Source of the DNA: Deltaproteobacteria bacterium
Lineage (GTDB): Bacteria; Desulfobacterota; Dissulfuribacteria; Dissulfuribacterales; DYLC01
Reading direction: 5' to 3'
Assembly (NCBI GenBank): GCA_028695735.1
Contig: JAQVIJ010000002.1
Location: 271,852-335,851, forward strand
Length of the DNA stretch: 64,000 bases
This document shows positions 40,705 to 49,426 of this stretch, piece by piece. The position numbers and the translations under genes were made by a program. The notes under the pieces are model-generated. The model was not told the DNA's origin. It ran no database searches and saw only the letters and a program-made list of their open reading frames with translations. Each line of letters starts with the position of its first letter. Position 1 is the first letter of the stretch.

Positions 40705-41760
40705 TTAAGGTATTACTACGATGCGGCCATCGGAGGGCGCAAGCACGCGGCCTATCACGGCATGAAAGACATTCCTCTGTTTCAGTTCTTTTATCAAAAC
40801 CTCAAGTTTTGCCTCTGAAACCGCCATTAAAAGCCCTCCGGATGTCTGGGCATCGGCCAGGCAGTCCACCAATAACGGATTGACCCGTGCATCTATCTCC
40901 ACGGAGGCGGCACAGAATTGACGGTTTGCCCCGCTTCCTTCCGGCAGCATGCCCATGTTGAGCATGTCCATCACATGGGAGAGCAGGGGGACCTTGGAGG
41001 CCCATATCTCCAGAGTGATATGGGATGCAGCCGCCATCTCCAGGCTATGTCCCAGCAGCCCAAAGCCTGTGATGTCCGTGCATGCGGAGACCCCTACTGT
41101 CTGCATGGCCTCTGCGGCATTTTTATTCAATGTCCCCATCCAGAAGATGGCCTCTTCCTCTGCCTCGTTGGGCAGCAACCTGGCCTTGAGGGCAGTGGTC
41201 AGAATACCGGTGCCGATGGGTTTGGTGAGCACGAGAAGGTCGTTGGGCCTGGCCCCTGAATTGGTGACCACCTTTTCAGGGTGCACCAGCCCCGTGAGGC
41301 TCAGACCGTATTTGATCTCCGGGTCGTCCACGCTATGGCCGCCCACCAGTAATGCCCCTGCCTCTGTTATGGCCTCAAAACCGCCTGCCAGAATCCCCTT
41401 CAACACCTCGATGCTCATACCTTTTTTGGGAAAACAGACCAGGTTCATGGCGGTGTATGGCCTTCCACCCATGGCATACACATCGCTTAAGGCATTGACG
41501 GCAGCGATACGTCCGAAGGTGTGCGGGTCATTTACCATGGGAGTGAAGAAGTCAATGGTCTGAATCAGGGCGATTTCAGGCGTAAGTCGCACTACACCTG
41601 CATCGTCATAGGTGCCAAGCCCCACGATGAGGTCCGAATGAGTCTGAATGGGCAGCGCCTTTAATGCCTCCTCCAGGAACCCTGGGGGTAGTTTGGCTGC
41701 TCAGCCCGCTGCCTTTACGCCTTCAGCTAATCTGATGGTGTCATTCTGAGTGGTTTTCAT
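40705..41760 (-). CDS. selD: Selenide, water dikinase, itself a selenoprotein (UGA at codon 20)
   Basis: SelD makes selenophosphate from selenide and ATP for selenocysteine and selenouridine synthesis. Stop-limited reading gives only 306 residues starting at MGLGTYDD, but the same frame continues upstream through one TGA (41701-41703) to an ATG at 41758-41760: MKTTQNDTIRLAEGVKAAG-U-AAKLPPGFLEE. The position is that of the catalytic Cys/Sec of SelD, with the essential lysine three residues on (U-A-A-K). The rest is normal (VGLGTYDDAGV, DFFTPMVNDP, GGHSVDDPEIKYGL, ACTDITGFGLLGH). Full length 351 residues. A small hairpin follows the UGA. The organism must have selA, selB and selC elsewhere. Confidence 0.95.
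41673..41685 (-). promoter_or_regulatory. Putative bacterial SECIS hairpin in selD
   Basis: On the minus strand CCAGG-GUU-CCUGG, a 5-bp stem with a loop beginning G-U, 15-27 nt after the UGA codon. This is the distance and loop type expected for SelB binding, though the stem is short and could be longer with bulges. Confidence 0.55.
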
Positions 41761-41806
41761 GATTTACATTTTAAGTTGGGAAATGAAAAAATACAATGGA
41801 ATCTCC

Positions 41807-41835
41807 TTGACATTCGGATATTTTTTCACTAATTC
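41807..41835 (+). promoter_or_regulatory. Probable sigma-70 promoter of the FadL-type gene
   Basis: TTGACA at 41807-41812, 17-bp spacer, TAATTC at 41830-41835. It lies in the divergent region between selD and the porin gene and 34 bp before the ATG; GGAGGAGGG follows at 41856-41864. Confidence 0.5.
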
Positions 41836-41868
41836 AACAGGAATTATCTTCATTTGGAGGAGGGAATT

Positions 41869-43086
41869 ATGAAAAAGAGATTGTCTGTTTTCCTGGGATT
41901 GGCCGTGAGCACCCTGCCTGCTATGGCGTTTTCAGCGGGTTTCTAGTTGTTTAACGAGGGCTCGGCCAAGACCACCGCCCTGGGCGCCGCCATGACAGCC
42001 CGTTCTGATGCAGTGGAGAGCGCCTGGTTCAACCCTGCGTCTGTGGCTATGCAGGATTATAGGGGCATGACCGGTATGGCTGGCATGGCTGTTGTCATGC
42101 CTTCTTTAAAGCTGGATACGCCCACAGGGCCTGATCCAGAGATGAAAAACATGGCTTATTCAGTGCCTTACGCCTACTGGACCATGCCCTATGGCGATAA
42201 ATTAGGCCTTTCCATCTCCGTAAATGTGCCTTACGGCCTCACCACCGATTGGAAGGCCGACTGGATGGGCAAATATTATGCGGTTTATACAGACCTGCGC
42301 TGTATCTTTTTTACGCCGGCTGTCTCCTACAAGCTCACGGATTGGCTGTCTTTGGGAGTAGGGGCCCAGATAGCCAGGGCCGATGCCACCTTGGAGAAGT
42401 CAGTCACTCCGAAGGTGCCGGGCCTGACCACAAGATTGGAGGGGGATGATACGGATTACGGCTATGTGCTGGCCGCTACGGCTCGACCTGTCAAGGACTG
42501 GGTGGTGGGCCTGGTGTATCGCTCTCAAGTGGACTTTGCACTGGAAGGTTCGGCCAAATACAACATGGCCATTCCTGGTTTTTACAGAAGCGATATGCGC
42601 CTGCCCCTGCGCCTGCCCTCAACGGTCTCCTTTGGTGTGAGCACCACGGCGGTCCCTGACTGGACCCTTTCGGCAGATCTGCTTTGGACCGGCTGGTCCT
42701 CCTATGAATCCCTGACCTTTTACTACGACCAGGCCCCGGGTACTGGAAAGCCAGGGGTTGTGAGCATTCCAAAGGCCTGGAACGACTGTTATTCCCTGCG
42801 ATTTGGAGCGGAATACCGCCTGAATCCAGAATGGGTCCTGCGCGGTTCCTATGTCTATGACCGCACACCCATCGAAGATATGTATCGGGATCCCACGCTG
42901 CCCACCAATGACTCCCATCTCTTCGGCGTCGGTGTGGGTTACACCTATAAAAACTGGACAATAGACGGCGCATATTCATATCTTTACATGGAGGACGCCA
43001 AGACATCTCCTGTTACACCTGCGCTCCACGGCACATATGAGGCCACGGCCAGCATTTTCAACCTCAGCGTGTCATACAAATATTGA
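41869..43086 (+). CDS. OMPP1/FadL/TodX-family outer-membrane protein with in-frame amber codon
   Basis: A beta-barrel that takes up hydrophobic compounds such as long-chain fatty acids. The ATG at 41869 has a strong GGAGGAGGG and opens a signal peptide (MKKRLSVFLGLAVSTLPAMAFSA). Codon 26 is TAG (41944-41946), immediately after the mature start AGF; the frame then runs open for 379 residues with family features (GSAKTTALGAAM, WFNPASVAM, ending in the C-terminal aromatic LSVSYKY of outer-membrane proteins). The family usually has glutamine at this place (AGFQL), so CAG to TAG is the simplest reading: a nonsense mutation, suppressed or real. The acyl-CoA ligase follows, fitting fatty acid uptake and activation. 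Confidence 0.8.
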
Positions 43087-43108
43087 CCGTGGGGAGCCTC
43101 GAAAAATT

Positions 43109-44857
43109 ATGATCGAAAGAACAGACGCAAGACATAAAGGCGTGATGCCCATTCCTGAGCTGATTAGACAATCGGCCCAGGAATACGGGCCGCAGCCATG
43201 CCTGATTGCCCGGGATACTCAGCCGGATCGCATGATTACCTATAGCGAGCTTCTGGAGCGTGTTCAGGGGCTTGCCAAGGGATTGGCGAGTCTTGGAGTG
43301 AGTTTTCAGGATAAATGCGCCATCCTGGGGCCTAATTCCCCTGAGTGGGCCATGGCATATCTTGCAATCAGCTCCTGCGGGGCCATCTGTATTCCCCTGG
43401 ATTCCATGCTGACAGAAAACGAGCTTCGGCATCTCCTGTCCAATGCCCAGGTCAAGGTGGCCTTTGTGGCGCCCAAATTCCTGGATTGTGTCTGCAATAC
43501 TCACAAGGACTTCCCTGGGCCTAAACATGTGGTGTTGTTGTCGGCAAACCCTGAAAGAATGCCGCCGGGTGTCCTGTCCATGCAGGCCCTGGCAGAGAAA
43601 GGAAAGGCATACAAAAGACAGTTGCCTGAGCCAGGATTGGAGGATATAGCGGCCATCCTCTACACATCTGGCACTACCGGCAGGCCCAAGGGAGTCATGC
43701 TCACTCACTGTAACATCGTTTCAGATGTGGCTGCCTGTTACAGCGCCGTTCAGATAGGTCAGGAACGGTTTTTGTCGGTGCTTCCAATGCATCACACCTT
43801 TGAATGCACCGCCGGCTTTCTTTTGCCGCTTTATTCTGGTTCTTCCATCACCTTTGCCAGAAGTCTCAAGTCCAATCAGATACTGGAAGACCTGCGGGCC
43901 AGTAGGGCTACTGTCATGTTGGGGGTGCCGCTTTTGTTTCAAAAGATGCTGGATGGCATTTATAAGGCCATAGAGCGGAAGCCCTTTGTTCAGCGTCAGG
44001 CCTTCAAGGCCGTGATGAAGGCGGTCAAGGCCGCCGAAAGGCTGGGCAGGGAGAATTTAGGCGGTAAACTTTTCAAATCGTTGCGGGAAAAGGCCGGACT
44101 GGGTCATCTGCGTCTGATGGTGGTGGGAGGGGCGCCGCTCATGCCCCATGTGCCTGTGGAGTTCAGGCGTCTCGGTTTTACCATGCTTCAGGGCTACGGA
44201 CTCACAGAGGCCAGTCCTGTCCTCACCTTCAATCGAGGCAGGAATGCCGTGCCTGAGAGTATTGGAAGGCCATTACCAGGAGTGAAGGTGCGCATACTGG
44301 AGCCGGACGCCAACGGCGTTGGAGAGCTGGTCTTCAGCGGCCCCATGGTGATGAAGGGTTACTACAACAACCCTGAGGCCACCGCCGAGGTGCTGATGAG
44401 GGATGAAAACGGCGGCATCTGGCTTCGCACCGGCGACCTGGGCCTTCAGGATAAAAACGGGCTTTTGTATGTGAGCGGCAGGGCCAAAAACCTCATCGTA
44501 ACAGCAGCAGGCAAGAATGTATATCCTGAGGAGATCGAGGCCGAGCTCAACATGAGCCCCTTCATTCTGGAGTCCATGGTTTATGGGCAGAGAACGGAGC
44601 AGAATGAAGAGGAGGTGCGGGCTGTGGTGGTGCCCAATTATGAGGAGATTGGCAGACATCTGGCTGTCTCCAAGATGACGGAACAGGCCGTGCAGGAACT
44701 CATCTCCCGTGAGGTGAGAAAGGTCAATCAGAAATTGGCCGGTTACAAGAAAATCAAGGGGTTCATACTGGTGGAGGAGGAGCTGCCCAAGACATCTACG
44801 CGCAAGATCAAGCGTCATCTCTTCAAGATTCCGCAGAATGTGGCGGTGAACCGGTAG
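43109..44857 (+). CDS. Long-chain fatty acid-CoA ligase (AMP-binding)
   Basis: A 582-residue adenylate-forming enzyme that activates fatty acids to acyl-CoA. Seen: the P-loop-like YTSGTTGRPKGVMLTH near residue 180, LPMHHTFECTAGFLLPL, GYGLTEASPVLTFN near 360, RTGDLGLQDKNGLLYVSGR, the GKNVYPEEIE hinge and the catalytic lysine region TSTRKIKRH near the end. The ATG at 43109 is used because earlier in-frame codons lie in the porin gene; GGGGAG lies upstream. It starts 22 bp after the porin stop. Confidence 0.92.
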   Translation: MIERTDARHKGVMPIPELIRQSAQEYGPQPCLIARDTQPDRMITYSELLERVQGLAKGLASLGVSFQDKCAILGPNSPEWAMAYLAISSCGAICIPLDSMLTENELRHLLSNAQVKVAFVAPKFLDCVCNTHKDFPGPKHVVLLSANPERMPPGVLSMQALAEKGKAYKRQLPEPGLEDIAAILYTSGTTGRPKGVMLTHCNIVSDVAACYSAVQIGQERFLSVLPMHHTFECTAGFLLPLYSGSSITFARSLKSNQILEDLRASRATVMLGVPLLFQKMLDGIYKAIERKPFVQRQAFKAVMKAVKAAERLGRENLGGKLFKSLREKAGLGHLRLMVVGGAPLMPHVPVEFRRLGFTMLQGYGLTEASPVLTFNRGRNAVPESIGRPLPGVKVRILEPDANGVGELVFSGPMVMKGYYNNPEATAEVLMRDENGGIWLRTGDLGLQDKNGLLYVSGRAKNLIVTAAGKNVYPEEIEAELNMSPFILESMVYGQRTEQNEEEVRAVVVPNYEEIGRHLAVSKMTEQAVQELISREVRKVNQKLAGYKKIKGFILVEEELPKTSTRKIKRHLFKIPQNVAVNR

Positions 44858-45323
44858 CCGGGACGATCCACAAGGGCACGGCCCTGTGCTTCCATGTGGC
44901 GAATTTGAGTTTTTCTGCAATGTAATAGCGCCGATAGGCCGCCACCGCATTTTGAGGTACGCGATATTGTTCAGGCATGGCCTGCACAAATTCCGTAAGG
45001 CCGTTGTTTGCATATCTTTTCCCTCTAATCTGCCTCAAAACCTCGATGGAGGCATGGTCCTTCTGCCTCTGCCAGCGATAGCGGTATTCCTCGTTTAATG
45101 CCAGCATCAGTTCCTGTGTCCACAGCAGGTTTTCATAGGATTCAGCCACCCACAGCACGCAGGGGTGTTTTTGGTGTGTGGGCCGGTATGGAGTTGTATG
45201 GCCATGAAGATGCAGGGCGCTGCATATGATCTGCACGCCCTCCAGTATCATCTTTATCACATGCTTGTCGCAGTGATACTGGGCGCATCGCTTGAAATTC
45301 AGGTCCAGAATGAAGATGTTCAT
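44823..45323 (-). CDS. Pyrimidine-dimer DNA glycosylase-like protein
   Basis: A 166-residue protein with the N-terminus MNIFILDLNFKRCAQYHCDKHVIKMILEG, then YRPTHQKHPCVLWVAES and VAAYRRYYIAEKLKFATWKHRAVPLWI. This matches the small family annotated as pyrimidine dimer DNA glycosylase (Pyr_excise), spread among phages and bacteria. The assignment rests on the overall pattern, and the reaction is not established for this branch. It converges with and overlaps the acyl-CoA ligase by 35 bp. Confidence 0.7.
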   Translation of the reverse strand: MNIFILDLNFKRCAQYHCDKHVIKMILEGVQIICSALHLHGHTTPYRPTHQKHPCVLWVAESYENLLWTQELMLALNEEYRYRWQRQKDHASIEVLRQIRGKRYANNGLTEFVQAMPEQYRVPQNAVAAYRRYYIAEKLKFATWKHRAVPLWIVPATGSPPHSAES

Positions 45324-45407
45324 GGCAAGTAGAGGAGTTTTATTCTTTCGCAAGTTGGAGTGTCATGCTATACAAAATTATAGCACCTCTGAACTTATTA
45401 TTTCAAC

Positions 45408-45557
45408 ATGCTGAATGTGTTCAAATTTTCCCAAGAAAAAAAGGACGTTAGACGGCAGAGGCATTGCCATTGCCACACGCTGTTCTTTAAGGAGCAGATG
45501 GACCGGATTTATGCACAGGCAGAAAATAATCTGGTGAATATGTGCGAGTCGTGCTGA
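45408..45557 (+). CDS. Possible 49-residue Cys/His-rich small protein
   Basis: In the 270-bp gap before the histone-deacetylase-family gene, ATG at 45408 opens a 49-codon frame with HCHCH near residues 19-23 and CESC at the very end (residues 46-49), plus MDRIYAQAENN between. The two metal-ligand pairs could form a zinc site. There is no clear Shine-Dalgarno, and no family is recognised, so it may be chance. Confidence 0.3.
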   Translation: MLNVFKFSQEKKDVRRQRHCHCHTLFFKEQMDRIYAQAENNLVNMCESC

Positions 45558-45594
45558 ATTTAGATGAAAAAAAGAAAGGAGGCATCGTAAAAAT

Positions 45595-46560
45595 ATGTCT
45601 CATGGCCCGTTAATCAAGAGGACAGGTGTGGTGACCTCACCCATCTATCTAAACCACATTCCTGATGAAGGCCATATCGAGTCCCCAAGGCGGCTAAAGG
45701 CCATTTACGAGAGGCTGAACCAGGCGGATGCCAGGGAACTGTATGTGGAGCTGACGCCAAGGCCTGCCACTGTGGAGGAGTTGGCCTGGAACCATACCCC
45801 CTCCTATATTCAATACATTCGTCGCACAGCAGAGCGGGATTTGACCGTGCTTGACCCTGATACCATGGCCAGTCGAGGCTCCTGGGAGGCGGCCTGCCTG
45901 GCCGCAGGCGGTGTGTTCACCGCCCTTGATGCAATAGCTGATGGCCGTGTGCAAAACACATTGGTGTTGGCAAGGCCGCCAGGCCATCACGCAGAGCGAG
46001 ACCACGCCATGGGCTTCTGTCTCTTCAATAATGTGGCCTTAGGTGCCTATTACGCCAAAAACCGCTTGAATTGGCTCAGAGTCGCCATTATAGACTGGGA
46101 TCTGCACCACGGAAACGGCACTCAGCATAGTTTTTATGACCAAAACTGGGTGCTCTACTGCTCCACGCATCAGTATCCCCTTTATCCTGGAAGCGGTGCG
46201 GCGAATGAGACAGGAGAGGGCGAGGGAAGGGGCTTTACCGTAAATGTGCCCATGGCCGCAGGGGCTGGGGATGCCCAGTATATCTCTGTGTTTGAGGACA
46301 TCTTGTCCCCTGCCATTCGAGCCTTTGCTCCAAATGTGATGCTGGTCTCAGCGGGTTTTGACATTCATCACAGCGACCCATTGGGTGGCATGAGAGTGAC
46401 TGAAGAGGGTTTTGCTGCCTTGAGCCGCATACTTTTGAACCTTGCCAGTGAGTTATGTCACGGCAGAATTGTATTTTGCCTGGAAGGCGGTTACAATCTG
46501 AACGCCTTGGCTGAAGGGGTCTATGCTGTATTGAAAGAGTGCAGCATGGCCGTGGTTTAG
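45595..46560 (+). CDS. Histone deacetylase-family (AcuC/APAH-like) deacetylase
   Basis: A 321-residue zinc-dependent deacetylase. Seen: RPPGHHAERDHAMGFCLFNNVA near residue 125 with the two active-site histidines, IIDWDLHHGNGTQHSF with zinc ligands D and H near 166-168, STHQYPLYPGSG, and SAGFDIHHSDPLGGM with the third ligand. Bacterial members remove acetyl groups from acetyl-CoA synthetase or polyamines. AAAGGAGG lies 10 nt upstream of the start. Its neighbour is aconitase, 42 bp on. Confidence 0.92.
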   Translation: MSHGPLIKRTGVVTSPIYLNHIPDEGHIESPRRLKAIYERLNQADARELYVELTPRPATVEELAWNHTPSYIQYIRRTAERDLTVLDPDTMASRGSWEAACLAAGGVFTALDAIADGRVQNTLVLARPPGHHAERDHAMGFCLFNNVALGAYYAKNRLNWLRVAIIDWDLHHGNGTQHSFYDQNWVLYCSTHQYPLYPGSGAANETGEGEGRGFTVNVPMAAGAGDAQYISVFEDILSPAIRAFAPNVMLVSAGFDIHHSDPLGGMRVTEEGFAALSRILLNLASELCHGRIVFCLEGGYNLNALAEGVYAVLKECSMAVV

Positions 46561-46602
46561 CCGCAGGCAAGAAACGATTTTACAGGAAAGGTGAAGAATT
46601 CT

Positions 46603-48543
46603 ATGGGGTTAAATGTAACTGAGAAGATCATAGCCGAGCATATTGTAAGCGGTGAAATGACTGCTGGAGCGGACATAGCCATTCACATCGACCAGACCCT
46701 TACGCAGGATGCCACGGGCACCATGGCATACCTGGAATTTGAGGCCATCGGCCTAAAACGCGTCAAGACAGACCTGTCCGTGAGCTATGTGGATCACAAC
46801 CTGCTGCAGTCCGACTTCAGAAATGCAGATGATCACCGCTTTTTGCGCACCATAGCGGCCAAATATGGCATTTATTTCTCAAAACCAGGAAACGGCATCT
46901 GTCATCAGGTGCACTTAGAGCGCTTCTCTGCACCAGGCAAGACACTGCTGGGCTCTGACAGCCATACCCCCACCTGCGGCGGCTGCGGTATGCTTGCCAT
47001 AGGCGCAGGTGGTCTGGATGTGGCCATGGCCATGGCAGGTCAGCCCTTTCATCTCAGAATGCCTGCGGTCATAGGTGTGCATCTCACGGGCGAGCTACAG
47101 CCCTGGTGTTCTGCAAGGGATGTAATTCTGGAACTCCTGCGCAGACTTACTGTAAAGGGCGGTGTGGGCAGAGTGATGGAGTATTTCGGCCCAGGGCTTG
47201 CCTCCCTTACTGTCCCTGACAGGGCCACCATCACCAACATGGGCGCTGAGTTGGGGGCAACCACCTCCGTATTCCCCTCCGATGAAATGACTCGCAGGTT
47301 TTTGGCTGCGCAGGGCAGAGAGGAGGTGTGGGTGCCTTTGAAGGCGGATGAAGATGCCCAGTATGCCCAGGTGATCGAGCTGAATCTCAGTGAAATAGAG
47401 CCCATGATCGCCTGCCCATCCTCTCCTGACAATGTGGTGAAGGTGAGAGAGGTGGCGGGCAGGCCTGTCTCGCAGGTCTTGATCGGTTCCTGCGCCAATT
47501 CCTCCTATCGAGACATAGCCATTGCAGCCAAGGTGTTGGGGCACCACAGCATCTCAGATGGAGTGAGCTTTGAGATCAATCCAGGGAGCAGGCAGGTCCT
47601 GGAGAATATCGAGGCACACGGCCTGTTGCGCCCCCTTATTCATGCCGGTGCCCGCATTCATCAGTCAGGCTGCCTTGGCTGTATCGGCATGGGCCAGGCG
47701 CCTGCCACGAATTCCATCTCCCTTCGCACATTTACCAGGAATTTCCCTGGCAGAAGCGGCACCAAAAACGACCAGGTCTATCTGTGCAGCCCTGAGACCG
47801 CTGTGGCATCCGCCGTTTACGGCGTCATCACAGACCCAAGGGACCTGGGCCAATATACGCCCGTTTCCCTGCCCGACAGCTTTATTGTCAACGACAACGG
47901 CATTATTCCACCCTTAAAAGACGGCTCAATGGTTGAGGTTTTACGAGGCCCGAACATACAGCCATTGCCCATCTTTGAGCCGCTTGCAGAGGATCTGGTC
48001 TGCAGGGTCTTGCTCAAGACAGGCGACAACATCACCACAGACCACATCATGCCTGCAGGCAGCAAGATCCTGCCCTTGCGAAGCAACATTCCCGCCATCA
48101 GCGAGTATGTGTTCACTGCCATAGATGCGGAGTTTCCTGCTAGGGCCAAGGCCTCCAATCTTCCAGGCGTCATAGTGGGGGGTGAGAACTACGGTCAGGG
48201 CTCCTCCAGGGAACACGCTGCCCTGGCGCCCAGGTATTTAGGGGTGCAAATCAAGTTGGTCAAGGGCTTTGCCCGTATTCACAAGGCCAATCTGGTCAAC
48301 TTCGGCATAGTGCCCATGACCTTTGCAGATCCATCGGATTATGACGCCATTTGCCAGGGGGATGAGCTGAGTATCTCGGGCCTGCGCCAGTCCCTGTTGG
48401 CAGGCGCCACAAGCCTGTGCATAAAACGGCTTTCGGATGGCCGCATCTTTGAGGCAAGGCTGGAGTTGTCAGACAGGGAGCGCCAGGTCCTGGCTGCTGG
48501 TGGGCTTTTGAACTGGGTGAAGGCCCAGCTTCAAGACAAATAG
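46603..48543 (+). CDS. Aconitate hydratase
   Basis: A 646-residue aconitase, the form of about 650 residues common in anaerobes and deltaproteobacteria. It isomerises citrate to isocitrate with a 4Fe-4S cluster. Seen: TLTQDATGTMAYLEFEA, LLGSDSHTPTCGGCGMLAIG, cluster cysteines in GSCANSSYRD and SGCLGCIGMGQAP, and the active-site serine loop ENYGQGSSREHAALAP in the C-terminal swivel domain. ATG at 46603 matches the family's MG-N-TEKI start; an upstream in-frame GTG (46591) is possible. aroE begins right after its stop. Confidence 0.92.
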   Translation: MGLNVTEKIIAEHIVSGEMTAGADIAIHIDQTLTQDATGTMAYLEFEAIGLKRVKTDLSVSYVDHNLLQSDFRNADDHRFLRTIAAKYGIYFSKPGNGICHQVHLERFSAPGKTLLGSDSHTPTCGGCGMLAIGAGGLDVAMAMAGQPFHLRMPAVIGVHLTGELQPWCSARDVILELLRRLTVKGGVGRVMEYFGPGLASLTVPDRATITNMGAELGATTSVFPSDEMTRRFLAAQGREEVWVPLKADEDAQYAQVIELNLSEIEPMIACPSSPDNVVKVREVAGRPVSQVLIGSCANSSYRDIAIAAKVLGHHSISDGVSFEINPGSRQVLENIEAHGLLRPLIHAGARIHQSGCLGCIGMGQAPATNSISLRTFTRNFPGRSGTKNDQVYLCSPETAVASAVYGVITDPRDLGQYTPVSLPDSFIVNDNGIIPPLKDGSMVEVLRGPNIQPLPIFEPLAEDLVCRVLLKTGDNITTDHIMPAGSKILPLRSNIPAISEYVFTAIDAEFPARAKASNLPGVIVGGENYGQGSSREHAALAPRYLGVQIKLVKGFARIHKANLVNFGIVPMTFADPSDYDAICQGDELSISGLRQSLLAGATSLCIKRLSDGRIFEARLELSDRERQVLAAGGLLNWVKAQLQDK

Positions 48544-49413
48544 ATGGTTGCCTTGATAGACGCACACACTCAGCTTTTTGGCATATTTGGCCATCCTGTG
48601 CGGCACAGTTTGAGCCCCATTCTGCACAATGCGGCCTTTCGTGCCCTTGGGTTAAATGCGGTCTATCTGGCCTTTGATGTGACAGACCTGCCACGGGCCG
48701 TGCAAGGGGTTCGAGCACTGGGGATCAGCGGGCTTTCCATCACCATTCCTCACAAAGAGGCGGTCATGCCCCTTTTGGATCAAGTGGACTTTCAGGCCTT
48801 GCAGATCGGGGCCGTCAATACCATTGTGAATCAGGAGGGCAGGCTTTTGGGCTACAACACCGATTGCATAGGCGCACAAAGGGCCCTGGAGGAGGCGTTT
48901 ACAAATGACCAGGCCCACTTGGCCAAAGCAAATGGGGCCGGGCCTTCCAGTGTCCTTTCGGGCAAGAGCGCCGTGATCCTTGGCGCGGGCGGTTCGGCTA
49001 AGGCAGTGGCATTTGGCCTGAAATCAGCGGGCATGTCCGTGCATGTGGCCAATCGCACGGTGGAAAAGGCCAAGGCATTGGGGGAAGCACTTGGTGCAAC
49101 CTTTTCAAGTTTGAATGAGGTATGCGATATAACCGCCGATGTTTTAGTCAATACAACCCCTGTGGGCATGGCCCCTGATATCTATAAAATGCCCATAGCA
49201 TCTGAGTGTCTGAAGAATTTTTCTGTGGTCATGGACATTGTCTATGCACCGCTTGTCACAGCCCTTTTAAAAGAGGCAGAGGCCGCGGGGTGTCGCACTG
49301 TAAACGGGCTTCGCATGTTGTTACACCAGGCGGTCTGCCAGTTTGAGCTGTGGACAGGGCTTCAGGCCCCCTTAAATGTGATGGAGAGTGCATTGCTAGG
49401 CCAAATAAAGTGA
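48544..49413 (+). CDS. aroE: Shikimate dehydrogenase
   Basis: A 289-residue NADPH enzyme reducing 3-dehydroshikimate. Seen: FGHPVRHSLSPILHNAAF near residue 13, catalytic lysine in TIPHKEAVMP near 70, NTDCIGAQRALEEA with the catalytic aspartate, the NADP-binding GAGGSAKAVAFGL and VNTTPVGMAPD. The start codon abuts the aconitase stop. First of three shikimate genes in a row. Confidence 0.95.
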   Translation: MVALIDAHTQLFGIFGHPVRHSLSPILHNAAFRALGLNAVYLAFDVTDLPRAVQGVRALGISGLSITIPHKEAVMPLLDQVDFQALQIGAVNTIVNQEGRLLGYNTDCIGAQRALEEAFTNDQAHLAKANGAGPSSVLSGKSAVILGAGGSAKAVAFGLKSAGMSVHVANRTVEKAKALGEALGATFSSLNEVCDITADVLVNTTPVGMAPDIYKMPIASECLKNFSVVMDIVYAPLVTALLKEAEAAGCRTVNGLRMLLHQAVCQFELWTGLQAPLNVMESALLGQIK

Positions 49414-49426
49414 GAGGGCTGGAAGT

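Noticed and set aside
41944-41946. TAG in the FadL-type gene as functional pyrrolysine
   Set aside because: Pyrrolysine has a proven role only in methylamine methyltransferases; the site corresponds to a non-catalytic glutamine in a porin. Kept only as one option in the findings.
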